Source: Hahella sp050299855 (GTDB lineage Bacteria > Pseudomonadota > Gammaproteobacteria > Pseudomonadales > Oleiphilaceae). Taken from it: a DNA stretch of 64,000 nt. A program made the translations under genes and the position numbers. Positions 24,614-34,138 of the stretch are shown in pieces. The stretch is from assembly GCA_050299855.1 (NCBI GenBank), contig JBNKWQ010000021.1, forward strand, positions 1 through 64,000, in the 5' to 3' direction. The notes under the pieces are model-generated. The model saw only the letters and a program-made list of their open reading frames with translations, did not search any database and was not told the origin of the DNA. The number at the start of each line of letters is the position of its first letter. Position 1 is the stretch's first letter.

Positions 24614-25412
24614 GGCCAGATACCTCAATCAGCTCACTCGTATCGAGGTTCATGGCCCGCAGATTTCCGCCCCAGACACAGCCGGTATCCAGCCCGATAT
24701 AGTTGGGTAGCCCCGTATAACCCTGAATTGCCGCCCAATGACCAAAAAGGATTCTGATGTCATCCTGGCGGGGAAACTGAAACCAGGCATTAAATCCTGA
24801 AGGTGCCTTTTCCAGGCCTTCTTTATGGGTCAGTTCCAGGCAGCCACGGGAATCGATAAAGCGCATACGTGTCAAATAGTTGGTAATCAATCGCATGCGA
24901 TCCATCCCCTGCAGGGCTTCATCCCAGCAACTGGGCTCATTTCCATACATGGCTTGAAAGTATTGAGGGGCCGTTGTACTGGCCAGCACCCGTTCCACTT
25001 CCCGAGCATAATCAGCAGCCTGTTGCACCGTCCACTGCGGAGGAATTCCAGCATGTACCAACAACATTCGACGCACCTCATCCCAATGCAACAACGGATT
25101 CTGACGCAACCAGCTTAATAAGATCTCAGCGTCGTCGGCTTCATAAATTGCATCGACAGTATCCTTCTTTTTACCCCTTTGTCGGCCATAAAATACCGCC
25201 AGAGTATGCAGGTCATGATTACCCAGCACGGTCATTGCCGACTGGCGCAATGAATAAATCAAACGGAGGGTTTTTAAGGAATCGGGACCGCGGTTGATCA
25301 GATCACCGGCGAACCGAAGCTGGTCTCTGGCGGGATCAAAATTCAATTTATCCAGCAGGCGGCACAGAGGTTCGTAACAACCCTGCAGGTCACCGATGGC
25401 GTAGGTAGGCAT
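24606..25412 (-). CDS. apaH: Symmetrical diadenosine tetraphosphatase
   Basis: 268 residues. Calcineurin-like phosphoesterase: AIGDLQGCYEPLCRLL (GDxxG), FAGDLINRGPDS (GDxxxRG), TVLGNHDLH (GNHD). Splits Ap4A into two ADP and also removes NADH-type and Np4A RNA caps in enterics. Downstream of apaG with 95 bases between, in the conserved surA-pdxA-rsmA-apaG-apaH order. Confidence 0.95.
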   Translation of the reverse strand: MPTYAIGDLQGCYEPLCRLLDKLNFDPARDQLRFAGDLINRGPDSLKTLRLIYSLRQSAMTVLGNHDLHTLAVFYGRQRGKKKDTVDAIYEADDAEILLSWLRQNPLLHWDEVRRMLLVHAGIPPQWTVQQAADYAREVERVLASTTAPQYFQAMYGNEPSCWDEALQGMDRMRLITNYLTRMRFIDSRGCLELTHKEGLEKAPSGFNAWFQFPRQDDIRILFGHWAAIQGYTGLPNYIGLDTGCVWGGNLRAMNLDTSELIEVSGHA

Positions 25413-25507
25413 GGTAATTAGCCTTTCTTGCTAGTTAAGTTCTTTGGTTCTGTCGGATTTGAAGTACACCTCAGGGACAAGACCTTCATCTGGAAAAGTC
25501 CGGCTTG

Positions 25508-25894
25508 TTAGTGCAGAACCCTGGGTGTCGATAACACAAAACGGGGTATGGGAGCGATAAATTCATGCCCATCCTCAGCTTTCATGATGTAGTGACCCTC
25601 CATGGTACCGACTTCGGTTTCCAGCACACAGCCACTGCTGTATTCATAGCTGCGTCCGGGTATGATGGTCGGCTGTTGCCCCACGACACCATCCCCCGTC
25701 ACTTCCTGCTGCTTATGGTCGCTGTCAGTAATCAACCAGCGACGAGACAGCAACTGGGCTGCTTTGATACCTCTATTCACAATAGTGATGTGGTAGGCAA
25801 ACACGTAATGGCTATTCTCAGGATCAGATTGCGACGGAATGTACTGCGTACGAACCTGTACTTTGATGTCGTAATTTGGCGTGTCTTCGCTCAT
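25508..25894 (-). CDS. apaG: ApaG (DUF525) protein
   Basis: 128 residues, a fibronectin-III-like beta fold protein. Characteristic blocks: YVFAYHITIVNRG, LLSRRWLITDSDH, GVVGQQPTIIPGRSYEYSSG and TEVGTMEGHY. Its precise role is unsettled although it is conserved next to rsmA and apaH. Length usual. Confidence 0.93.
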   Translation of the reverse strand: MSEDTPNYDIKVQVRTQYIPSQSDPENSHYVFAYHITIVNRGIKAAQLLSRRWLITDSDHKQQEVTGDGVVGQQPTIIPGRSYEYSSGCVLETEVGTMEGHYIMKAEDGHEFIAPIPRFVLSTPRVLH

Positions 25895-25917
25895 GGCTTC
25901 CAGTCTTGTTGGCTTTA

Positions 25918-26757
25918 TTAGTCTTCCGCTAGGGGATGGTCGCAGGCAAAGTCAGCGATTTTCACGAATTCGCCCACGCCCAATGTTTCCGGGCGCGCCT
26001 GGGGATCGATACCAAGAACTTCCAGATTGGCTGCACTTATCACTTTCTTTAAACAATTCCGCAGAGTTTTGCGGCGCATGGCAAATGCCTGACGAACCAC
26101 ATGAGAAAGCATTTTTTCATCTTTGCACGGATAGGGTTTCTCACCATGAGGTATCAACCGAACAATCGCCGACCAGACCTTAGGCGGCGGATTGAAGGCT
26201 CCGGGCCCTACATTAAACAGCGACTGAACCTGGCAATGGTATTGCGCCATTACGCCCAGGCGGCCATAGCTGCTGTCACCGGGACCCGCTGCCAGTCGGT
26301 CAACCACTTCCTTCTGCAGCATAAAGTGCATATCAGAGACCATGCTCCCCAGCTCCAATAAATGAAAAATCAGCGGCGTCGAGATATTGTATGGCAGGTT
26401 CCCCACCAGACGGATGGGTTGTTGATCAGTCACCAATTCACGGAAATCAAATTTAAGCGCGTCGGCTTCAATAATCTGGAAATTGGGATAATTGAAAAAT
26501 TTGGTCCGTAACACCGGAATTAGGTCCCGATCCAACTCTACGGCTGTTAGATTGGTCCCAGTGTCCAGCATCGGCTCGGTCATCGCCCCCAAACCAGGCC
26601 CGATCTCAACCAGTTTTTGCTCGGGAGTGGGATTGATGGCCCGGACAATCCGGTCAATCACCGACATGTCATGGAGAAAGTTCTGACCGAAACGTTTACG
26701 AGCCTGATGTCCCTGGGGTTTACGCGCGCGCTGTGCACCACCTTTAGCCATTCGCAT
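25918..26757 (-). CDS. rsmA: 16S rRNA dimethyladenosine transferase
   Basis: 279 residues. Dimethylates A1518/A1519 of 16S rRNA late in 30S assembly. ARKRFGQNFLHD start block, SAM motif VEIGPGLGAMT (about 51-61), motif IV VGNLPYNISTPLI (about 118-130) and the C-terminal helical domain (AFAMRRKTLRNCLKK). Overlaps the end of pdxA by 14 bases, so translation is coupled. Confidence 0.95.
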   Translation of the reverse strand: MRMAKGGAQRARKPQGHQARKRFGQNFLHDMSVIDRIVRAINPTPEQKLVEIGPGLGAMTEPMLDTGTNLTAVELDRDLIPVLRTKFFNYPNFQIIEADALKFDFRELVTDQQPIRLVGNLPYNISTPLIFHLLELGSMVSDMHFMLQKEVVDRLAAGPGDSSYGRLGVMAQYHCQVQSLFNVGPGAFNPPPKVWSAIVRLIPHGEKPYPCKDEKMLSHVVRQAFAMRRKTLRNCLKKVISAANLEVLGIDPQARPETLGVGEFVKIADFACDHPLAED

Positions 26758-27817
26758 TTTCCCCTGAGTATCCGCTTTGCGCAGACAATGTATTCATGTT
26801 TTTGCCATGTTTGGAACCAGCTGTGTGCTGAGAGCCTACCATGTCGATAGCACACTGCAGCGCAGTTTTAAGACTGCCGACATCGGCCCGACCTGAACCA
26901 GCCAGATCCAGCGCAGTGCCATGATCCACAGAAGTGCGGATCATCGGCAGGCCCAGAGTGATATTGGCCGCTTTGCCAAAGCCTTGATATTTCAGTACCG
27001 GCAAACCCTGGTCATGATACATGGCCAGTACCGCATCAGCATGTTCAAGGTATTTGGGTGTAAACAGAGTATCCGCCGGTAGCGGGCCCTGCAGTTTAAT
27101 GCCCTGACTTCGAAGCCTGTGTAGACAAGGCTCTATAATATCGATTTCCTCACGCCCCATATGCCCGGACTCGCCTGCATGGGGATTAAGACCGGTCACC
27201 AGAATCTGCGGATCTTCGAGACCGAATTTTTGCTGCAGATCTTTATGCAGGATAGTTATCACCTGCTCAAGCCGCTCATCGGTGATCAGTCCGGCTACTT
27301 TGGCTAAAGGTACATGGGTGGTAACCAGGGCCACTCGCATAACATCTGATGCCAGCATCATGACGACCCGGGGCACGTTGGTTAAATGCTGCAGGAACTC
27401 CGTATGTCCGGTAAAGGCGATACCGGCGTCATTGATTACACCCTTGTGTACCGGCGCTGTAACGAGGGCATCAAATTCCCGATTAAGACACCCGGTGATG
27501 GACCGCCGCAATGTATCCAGTACATACTGGGAGTTGGCAATATTCAGGACCCCTGCCTGGGGTGTTTCCTGGCAGGAAACAGGCAATACCGTGGCGACAC
27601 CGGCCGTTGAGCTGACAGCCTGATGTCTGGTCTGAATAAAGGATTCCGGTTGATAAAGCTCAACAGTAAGGGGTATGTCCAAGGCCTGCGCCCGAGCCTG
27701 CAACATGTCTGGATCACAGACGAACACGAGCCGTACCGGCCATTGCTGCTGAGCCAGTTCCACACAGATATCCGGACCAATACCCGCGGGCTCACCGGGG
27801 GTAATTGCTATGATCAT
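26744..27817 (-). CDS. pdxA: 4-hydroxythreonine-4-phosphate dehydrogenase
   Basis: 357 residues, NAD-dependent enzyme of pyridoxal-phosphate synthesis. Starts ITPGEPAGIGPDI; metal-ligand His residues appear in FTGHTEFLQH, LNPHAGESGHMG and the C-terminal YHDQGLPVLKY; TSVDHGTALDLAG follows. The tail after about residue 325 (HTAGSKHGKNMNTLSAQ) is longer than usual and probably disordered. Starts 9 bases after surA. Confidence 0.93.
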   Translation of the reverse strand: MIIAITPGEPAGIGPDICVELAQQQWPVRLVFVCDPDMLQARAQALDIPLTVELYQPESFIQTRHQAVSSTAGVATVLPVSCQETPQAGVLNIANSQYVLDTLRRSITGCLNREFDALVTAPVHKGVINDAGIAFTGHTEFLQHLTNVPRVVMMLASDVMRVALVTTHVPLAKVAGLITDERLEQVITILHKDLQQKFGLEDPQILVTGLNPHAGESGHMGREEIDIIEPCLHRLRSQGIKLQGPLPADTLFTPKYLEHADAVLAMYHDQGLPVLKYQGFGKAANITLGLPMIRTSVDHGTALDLAGSGRADVGSLKTALQCAIDMVGSQHTAGSKHGKNMNTLSAQSGYSGENANG

Positions 27818-27826
27818 TCGACGGCC

Positions 27827-29098
27827 TTAGATTTTGATTTCGACGAAAGCTTCATCACGAATTTCACTTAGCCAGTTCTGCAGCTCTTCCTCATAACGGC
27901 GACGATGCAGAATCTGTCGTGCCTGGCCCGACTGTACCCGGTCTCCAATATCCGCCATGCGGCGATCTTCCACCTGGAGAATGTGCCAACCGTATGTGGA
28001 TTTGAACGGAGCACTGATAGTCCCCTTATCAGTGGTAGTCATTACCTGCTCAAATTCAGGCACCATTTCACCCGGACTCACCCAATTCAATGAGCCGCCG
28101 GCACTGGCACTTACCGCATCGTCGGAGTAAGTCTTGGCCAGACTGGCAAAGTCTTCCCCTGCCAGGGCACGATGATAGATTTCATCGATGAGTGCTTTGG
28201 CCTCCTGCTCATCCCGCACCTCATTCGGCATCACCAGAATATGACTTACCTTAGACTGGCTTACCATTTTGGTCGCACCACCACGCTTTTCAGTCAGCAT
28301 GACCAAATGCACACCACCGGACGTTTCAATAGGCTCGGCCAGTTCTCCAGGCTTTAGGCCGGGAACCACATCGGCAAACAATGTGGGCAATTCGTCCTGT
28401 TTCCGCCACCCTAAATCACCTCCGTCCAAAGCCGTTGGTGATGAAGAATAGGTGGCTGCCAGCTCTTTAAAGGAAGCCCCTGCCTTGACCTGGGCGATTA
28501 AATCTTTGGCCAGAGCCAGATTATCAGTCGACGAACTGTTGCTCAGCAGGATATGCGCAATACGATACTCTTCCTGACTCTTGGCCTTGCCGGCGGCAGA
28601 CGCCAGGAAATCATTAACTTCTTTTTCAGTGATTCTGATGCGGGAATCAACACTGCGCTGCTGTAGGCGACTTAGCAACATTTCACGTTTCACCTGATCG
28701 CGGGCACTTTGATATGTCACCCCATCAGTAGCCAGTTGTTCCTGGAAAGCATCAAGGGTCATGCCGTTTTGTTGTGCGATACTCTCCATGGTCTGGTTCA
28801 ACTGAGAGTCACTAACCCGGATACCCAAACGTTCTGCCAACTGCAGCTGGATCCGCTCTACAACAAGTTGCTCCAGCAACCTTTCACGCATCACTTCTTC
28901 CGAAGGTAGCGGAGTCCCCTGGGCCATGAAACGCTGTTTGAATATACTGACACGTTCATCCAGCTCAGATTCCAGCACAATACCGTTATCAACAATGGCT
29001 ATTACGCGATCCAGAGGAACTACCTCTGCCTGAACATAAACCGTGGTAACTGCCAGAAAACCCACACAAAAAATACTTAAAAACCACTTTTTCATCAT
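27827..29098 (-). CDS. surA: Periplasmic chaperone / peptidyl-prolyl isomerase SurA
   Basis: 423 residues with a Sec signal peptide (MMKKWFLSIFCVGFLAVTTVYVQA). N-terminal chaperone domain about 30-170 (LDRVIAIVDNGIVLESEL), then two parvulin domains (EYRIAHILLSNSS at about 178 and KVSHILVMPNEVRDEQ at about 290) and a C-terminal helix. Delivers outer-membrane proteins, including LptD, to the BAM complex; encoded right after lptD as in other gammaproteobacteria. Confidence 0.95.
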   Translation of the reverse strand: MMKKWFLSIFCVGFLAVTTVYVQAEVVPLDRVIAIVDNGIVLESELDERVSIFKQRFMAQGTPLPSEEVMRERLLEQLVVERIQLQLAERLGIRVSDSQLNQTMESIAQQNGMTLDAFQEQLATDGVTYQSARDQVKREMLLSRLQQRSVDSRIRITEKEVNDFLASAAGKAKSQEEYRIAHILLSNSSSTDNLALAKDLIAQVKAGASFKELAATYSSSPTALDGGDLGWRKQDELPTLFADVVPGLKPGELAEPIETSGGVHLVMLTEKRGGATKMVSQSKVSHILVMPNEVRDEQEAKALIDEIYHRALAGEDFASLAKTYSDDAVSASAGGSLNWVSPGEMVPEFEQVMTTTDKGTISAPFKSTYGWHILQVEDRRMADIGDRVQSGQARQILHRRRYEEELQNWLSEIRDEAFVEIKI

Positions 29099-29219
29099 AT
29101 ATCACAAGACTTCAACAAAATTAACCGACAAATTTTCCGTATCCTGGGCGAATCACTTTGCCCAGCCACAATTCAGGAAACATTCACTTTCTTAGCGACA
29201 ATCGAAACAGGCATGGGAG

Positions 29220-31652
29220 TTACCATTGATAACGCTCATCACGGTAAAGCTCCCTTGTATCATAGTTCTTGATACCCAAAGCCAGCGCAGTATCATCCCC
29301 GGAATTCACACCACCCAAGCCTCGAAGCTGAAAGCGCAGAAAAACGCCATGATCCATCCGGCTTTCTTCATTGTCTTCATCTTCCAGGAAGCTGCGCGCC
29401 GCCAGCTGCACCCGCCAGCAGCAGTCGCTGTATTCTACACCGGCGATAGTACCAATGGTACGGTGCTGGCGCAGGTCAAACAGCCAGCGCCCCAACAGGC
29501 TGATAGAGTCCGTCACCGGGAATAAGGTTGAAATATCTGTCTGCTCAATGTGATTCACCGGGCTGGCAGGGGTGATGTCATAACGATGACTCAGGTTGAG
29601 CAATTTGCGGTATTCCGGGTCATGGAAGGACAAGGTGGAAGCCCCCTTCTCCGTACGACTTTCCTGTCCGTCCCACAATCCTGACACCTTAATGTCCATA
29701 TTCTGGTTAGGGCGCCATAAAAACTCGCCCGCATAGGGTGATTCGCTTTCAGTAATCCCGCCAGTCGAGCCTAAAGTCACTTCGCCTTCGTCAAAATAGA
29801 ACAGCTGACCAATACTGGCACGTAATACTTCACGTCCGGATTCCTGATCATTCAGGCGTGATGTCAGCCCTGCCGTCAGCCGATTATTGTCGCCGACGCG
29901 GTCTCCACCGACGAAACGGTCTTCCTTGTATAAGCGGGAAAAACTGAAAGAAGGCACGGAGGTGTCAAAATCCGGTATTTTGGACTGATCATTGGCGGAA
30001 GAATAAACATAGAACAGTCGCGGTTCGAGGCTTTGGTTGAAAGAGTGCTCGAACATATCGACAGAACGATCAAAATAGAGTCCGGTATCCAGCCGGTAAA
30101 ACGGCACCGTTCGACTGATATGATTTTCCGTGGTATCCGGCTGATCCTCTAAAACATAATCGGTATGATCAAGACGAATCCCAGGCTTAAAGAACCCCCA
30201 GACCGGGCTTAGATCCAACTCCAGATCCGGCTGGGTCCGCCAACGGCCACCGTTGCTTTTACGAATACCAGTAATATTTTCATTGTCACGCCAGAAATAG
30301 GTGGCTTCGGTATTGAGGTCGTAGTTGAACCACTCGCTACTATCCTGCCAGTCCAGGGTCAATTGCGGAAGCTGGTAATAGGGGTAACTTCTTTCGGCGA
30401 TACTGTCTTTTATAGTCTGGTAACCGGACACACGGCTGCGGAATTGCAGGCTTTCATCGGCATACTTTACGTCCCAGCGCCGAACAATATGCGAGGTTTC
30501 CTGAATTTCCAGGGTACGGTTCAGGTCATTCAGATACTCGTTGTCTCCGACGGCATTGTAGTCGATGGTCGAGTTCCATCGATCCGCAATCTTAAACCGG
30601 TTTTCAAAATCCAACGCCCAACGGTTGCCGTTATCTTCATCGGGAAATTCTTTAAGAAATTCACTGTCGTGGTACAAATACCCCAAACGCAGTTCACTAT
30701 AGCTGCGCTCAGTCAGCCATCGACCTTCCAACTCGTTCAGTAAGCCACGACCATGGATATACTGAGGTACATAGGTCGCATCATAATCCGGTGCCAGGTT
30801 AAAGTAATAAGGCAGGCTGAAGCTAAGGCCGCGACCAGTGTTGGACGTCTCGATAGTCGGGTATAAAAAACCGCTGCGACGCCGGTCGTCGATGGGAAAA
30901 ATCAGGTAGGGGATATATAACACCGGGACATCCATAATCTGCAAACGCATATGGGTGGCCCGCCCTTCGCCTTTTTCCCGATCCAGATGTATCTCGCTGG
31001 CAGCCACCGACCAGGCACGACTGTCGGGAGAGCAGGTTGTATAGGTACCGTTCAGTATCAACATTTCCTGGGTATTGGTGCTTGCCAGGGAGTCCGCCGC
31101 GCCGCGGGCATGACGATCGTGAAATAAATAGGAACTGTCTTCCATACTGAAATTGGCTGTATCAAGATTGTAGCTGGAGGAACTGCCGCGCATTACCATT
31201 CCCGGTGCCCGGCCGACTATATTGCCCTGGATATCGACGATATTGGTGGTCTGGTCAAGGGTTGCATGATCCGCCTGCAACCACCAGGGGCCCTGTTGCA
31301 ACTCTACCTTGCCGTTCAATGTAATGGTGTTATCCTCATCTGCTGAGGCTTGCTCCGCCATGGCCCGAAGCAGGGTTGAATTGGATTCAAGAGACGTATC
31401 CTTAAAGCCGTAGTCCGGCTCCACATAATTGCCGACACAAAAGAGTTCAACCTTTTCCGCCTGCTCGTCAGTCAGGTTTTCCCGCATCACCCAATCCAGG
31501 TCAGCAGCCGATTGTCCCTCCAGAGTTTCGGCACAGACAGGTAACGCCAACAGAAACGCAGAACAGGCAAGCGGTAGATAGACTGTTGAGAGCCGCCGCT
31601 GCAGGGGAGAGGTTTCTGCTAGAAAAAGAGATTTTTGTTTATTATTCAACAT
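29220..31652 (-). CDS. lptD: LPS-assembly protein LptD
   Basis: About 810 residues from ATG 31652; an upstream extension of the frame to 31889 is Cys-rich and not protein-like. Signal peptide region LSTVYLPLACSAFLLALPVCA, then a periplasmic OstA/LptA-like jellyroll (about 70-200, VELQQGPWWLQADHATLDQ) and a large beta-barrel (about 230-810). Inserts LPS into the outer leaflet with LptE. Two Cys lie near the N-terminus (VCAETL, FCVGNY) and another pair near the C-terminus (DCCW), consistent with the required long-range disulfides. Divergent from the patatin gene. Confidence 0.93.
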   Translation of the reverse strand: MLNNKQKSLFLAETSPLQRRLSTVYLPLACSAFLLALPVCAETLEGQSAADLDWVMRENLTDEQAEKVELFCVGNYVEPDYGFKDTSLESNSTLLRAMAEQASADEDNTITLNGKVELQQGPWWLQADHATLDQTTNIVDIQGNIVGRAPGMVMRGSSSSYNLDTANFSMEDSSYLFHDRHARGAADSLASTNTQEMLILNGTYTTCSPDSRAWSVAASEIHLDREKGEGRATHMRLQIMDVPVLYIPYLIFPIDDRRRSGFLYPTIETSNTGRGLSFSLPYYFNLAPDYDATYVPQYIHGRGLLNELEGRWLTERSYSELRLGYLYHDSEFLKEFPDEDNGNRWALDFENRFKIADRWNSTIDYNAVGDNEYLNDLNRTLEIQETSHIVRRWDVKYADESLQFRSRVSGYQTIKDSIAERSYPYYQLPQLTLDWQDSSEWFNYDLNTEATYFWRDNENITGIRKSNGGRWRTQPDLELDLSPVWGFFKPGIRLDHTDYVLEDQPDTTENHISRTVPFYRLDTGLYFDRSVDMFEHSFNQSLEPRLFYVYSSANDQSKIPDFDTSVPSFSFSRLYKEDRFVGGDRVGDNNRLTAGLTSRLNDQESGREVLRASIGQLFYFDEGEVTLGSTGGITESESPYAGEFLWRPNQNMDIKVSGLWDGQESRTEKGASTLSFHDPEYRKLLNLSHRYDITPASPVNHIEQTDISTLFPVTDSISLLGRWLFDLRQHRTIGTIAGVEYSDCCWRVQLAARSFLEDEDNEESRMDHGVFLRFQLRGLGGVNSGDDTALALGIKNYDTRELYRDERYQW

Positions 31653-31890
31653 CCAACTGCCCGGTTCAGCTTGCGCTCTGCGGTGACGCCCCTGAAAATA
31701 GCCCAAAAAGGAGAACATGATACTCGTGAGCCACTGCCCCGTACAGTTGCGGGTAGAGTATGACGATGATTTAACGCCAAAGCGTTCAAGATACACACAA
31801 TTGGGTGACTCTGAACTAAACTGAAGACAGAGGCATCGGACGCAGACACATAAAGAGAACCAGGATCTATCTGCGCATAAGAGAGGCACC

Positions 31891-33066
31891 GTGCTGACCA
31901 GTGAAACAAAAACAATGCCCAGATCAGGCCTGGTATTAACCGGCGGAGGCGCCCGGGCAGCCTACCAGGTAGGTGTACTTAAAGCGATCTCGGATCAGTT
32001 GCCTGACCTCAACTATCCCTTCCCAATTATTTGCGGTACTTCAGCAGGGGCGATCAACGCAGTAGGAATTGCTTCCAGCGGCAATATTTTCCGACACAGC
32101 ATAGAACGGTTGGAAGACCTCTGGTCTGACTTGAAGACAGAAAAAGTTTATCGCTCTGATCTCTGGGGAATGACCAAGCGCATGGGACATTTTATCCGTG
32201 CAGCACTGGGCGGCGAAGAGCGGGAAATGCCAGCCTCCATGCTGGATAACAGCCCCCTGCGCGATTTCCTGCTCAGCCATATCGACTTTGACTGCCTCAC
32301 CGACAATATCAGTAACGGCGGCATTGATGCTGTCTGCATCACTGCCTGCGGCTATCGCAGCGGGCAAAGCGTCAGTTTCTTCCAGGGCAAGGAGAACCTG
32401 GCCAGCTGGCATCTCGGCCAACGGGTTGGTGTCAAAACTACGATGAGCGTAGACCACCTGATGGCCTCTTCCGCTATCCCCACGCTGTTCCCGCCGATCA
32501 AAATCAACCGGGAGTATTTTGGTGACGGCGTCGTCCGTAACATGGCGCCGCTCAGCCCGGCAGTACATTTGGGTAGTGACCGCATACTGATCATCGGTGT
32601 CAGTGCCAACCGGGTAACGTCCCCGGTACGTAAGCGCCAGGATAAATTTCCTCCACTGCCCTACATTATGGAGCACATGCTAAATGGTGCTTTTATCGAC
32701 ACCATTGAAAACGATGTTGATAAAGCCCTGTTGATCAATCAGTTGATTAAGGCTATTCCACCGGAGAACCTGGATAAGTTTGGCCTTAACCTGCGCCCGT
32801 TGGAAATTCTCAATATCTCCCCCAGCCAGCCCATCGATGACATTGCCCAAGCGCATGTTAAAGATCTGCCGGTTGCCGTACGCAAGTTTGTAGGCCAGAA
32901 CAGTGAAAATCCTGAAGGTGGTGCCAGTCTGGCCAGCTACCTGCTGTTTGAGGGTGGCTTCATGCGCGATCTGATCAAGCTTGGATACATCGATGCGCAG
33001 GCGCATGCGCGGCAAATAGAAAATTTTTTCCGCAGGCCATCTGATGCATCCAATGTTAACGGCTAA
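31891..33066 (+). CDS. Patatin-like phospholipase
   Basis: 391 residues from GTG 31891 (AGAGAGG just upstream; ATG 31915 is the other choice). Patatin fold: oxyanion loop LTGGGARAAYQVGVLKAI (about 16-33), nucleophile elbow GTSAG (about 50-54), and catalytic Asp in FGDGVVRNMAPLSP (about 210), so the Ser-Asp dyad is intact. No signal peptide. An acyl hydrolase, likely acting on phospholipids; the long C-terminal part (LRPLEILNISPSQPIDDIA) is shared by proteobacterial members of unknown role. Confidence 0.88.
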   Translation: MLTSETKTMPRSGLVLTGGGARAAYQVGVLKAISDQLPDLNYPFPIICGTSAGAINAVGIASSGNIFRHSIERLEDLWSDLKTEKVYRSDLWGMTKRMGHFIRAALGGEEREMPASMLDNSPLRDFLLSHIDFDCLTDNISNGGIDAVCITACGYRSGQSVSFFQGKENLASWHLGQRVGVKTTMSVDHLMASSAIPTLFPPIKINREYFGDGVVRNMAPLSPAVHLGSDRILIIGVSANRVTSPVRKRQDKFPPLPYIMEHMLNGAFIDTIENDVDKALLINQLIKAIPPENLDKFGLNLRPLEILNISPSQPIDDIAQAHVKDLPVAVRKFVGQNSENPEGGASLASYLLFEGGFMRDLIKLGYIDAQAHARQIENFFRRPSDASNVNG

Positions 33067-33078
33067 AACCTGTTGCTT

Positions 33079-33108
33079 GTGACAACCTCGCGGAGTTGCC
33101 GTTACAAT
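33079..33108 (+). promoter_or_regulatory. Candidate sigma-70 promoter of hutC
   Basis: GTGACA, 18-base spacer, TACAAT. Transcription would start near 33115, which rules out the ATG at 33096 as the hutC start and supports the GTG at 33195. Confidence 0.5.
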
Positions 33109-33194
33109 GCCCGGCAACGTTAACCGCACCCAAAAACCTGATCTGGTACTGCCACCAGATTTATGAACAGGACTTGATAGAAGGCGTCATCAGC

Positions 33195-33902
33195 GTGTCG
33201 GCAAAACCCCGGTTTCAACAGGTCAAAGATTTCCTGCTTAACGGACTCGACAATAATCGTTATCCAGTGGGCAGCCGCATACCCACGGAAATGCAATTGG
33301 CACAGCAGTTCAATGTCAGTCGCATGACAGTGCACAAAGCGATTCGTGATCTGGTAAATGCCGGACGATTGGTGCGTTATCAGGGCCAGGGCACTTTTGT
33401 CTGCGAGCAGAAGCCGGTGTCGTCATTTGCAGATATTCGCAATATCGCCGATGAAATCCGCCTGCGCGGACATCAATACAGCAATCATGTCATTCGCCTG
33501 GAACAGGTGAACGCCTCAGCTCAAATCGCCACTCAGTTGGGTATTCGCACCGGCAGCCCGGTATTCCTGAGCAGTATCGTGCACCTGGAAAACGACCAAC
33601 CTGTACAGCTGGAAGAGCGCTACATTAATCCACAGTTTGCACCGGATTACTTGCTACAGGATTTCTCCAGGATCACACCCAACCAATATCTGACCCAAAC
33701 CTGCCCGGCAACTGACGCAGAACATATCATTGAAGCTATTCTGCCCGATGCCGCCAGTTGCCAGCTACTGGACATATCTGCCCACGAGCCCTGCCTGCGG
33801 ATACATAGACGCACCTGGAGCCAGCAACGCCTGATCAGCAGCGCCTACCTTACCTACCCCGGCAGCCGCTACCGTCTGCAGTCGGAGACTCATTTCGGCT
33901 GA
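33195..33902 (+). CDS. hutC: Histidine utilization repressor (GntR/HutC family)
   Basis: About 235 residues from GTG 33195 (AGAAGG upstream; SAKPRFQQVKDFLLNGLD is the normal HutC start). N-terminal winged helix: RIPTEMQLAQQFNVSRMTVHKAIRDL, then VRYQGQGTFV. C-terminal UTRA effector domain (about 80-235, LEERYINPQFAPDYLLQDF). Represses hut genes until urocanate accumulates. Two TGTATATACA sites flank the interval to hutI, fitting HutC operators. Confidence 0.92.
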   Translation: MSAKPRFQQVKDFLLNGLDNNRYPVGSRIPTEMQLAQQFNVSRMTVHKAIRDLVNAGRLVRYQGQGTFVCEQKPVSSFADIRNIADEIRLRGHQYSNHVIRLEQVNASAQIATQLGIRTGSPVFLSSIVHLENDQPVQLEERYINPQFAPDYLLQDFSRITPNQYLTQTCPATDAEHIIEAILPDAASCQLLDISAHEPCLRIHRRTWSQQRLISSAYLTYPGSRYRLQSETHFG

Positions 33903-33982
33903 TGCCTGCACAAGCCCTATGCCAAAGCCGGTACAAATCAACCTAGGGTCTATCGCAAGGCTCAGACTCTGCATCATACATT

Positions 33983-33992
33983 TGTATATACA
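33983..33992. promoter_or_regulatory. Candidate HutC operator, distal
   Basis: TGTATATACA palindrome, centred 124 bases upstream of the second copy. Lies 80 bases past the hutC stop, in the promoter region of hutI. Confidence 0.55.
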
Positions 33993-34101
33993 TTCAATCA
34001 TTCCTCACCCAACCCTATACTCACTACACTTCCACCTTAATCATGCATAATAGCTATGGAGTAGTGGAAAACCCATAGTTGCATCGCGACCATTGTTCCC
34101 C

Positions 34102-34121
34102 TTAAATGTATATACATTTAA
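34102..34121. promoter_or_regulatory. Candidate HutC operator, proximal (20-bp perfect palindrome)
   Basis: TTAAATGTATATACATTTAA is a perfect 20-base palindrome ending 17 bases before the hutI start codon, close to where transcription or translation begins. It shares the TGTATATACA core with the distal site; known HutC sites have a similar TGTA-TACA layout. Confidence 0.7.
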
Positions 34122-34138
34122 TTTTAGGGGTGACTCTC

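Noticed and set aside
31653..31889. N-terminal extension of lptD
   Set aside because: Cys-rich, low-quality peptide with no signal sequence at its start; ATG 31652 puts a signal peptide in the right place.
32041..32676. Minus-strand frame opposite the patatin gene
   Set aside because: Shadow of a gene with intact catalytic motifs.
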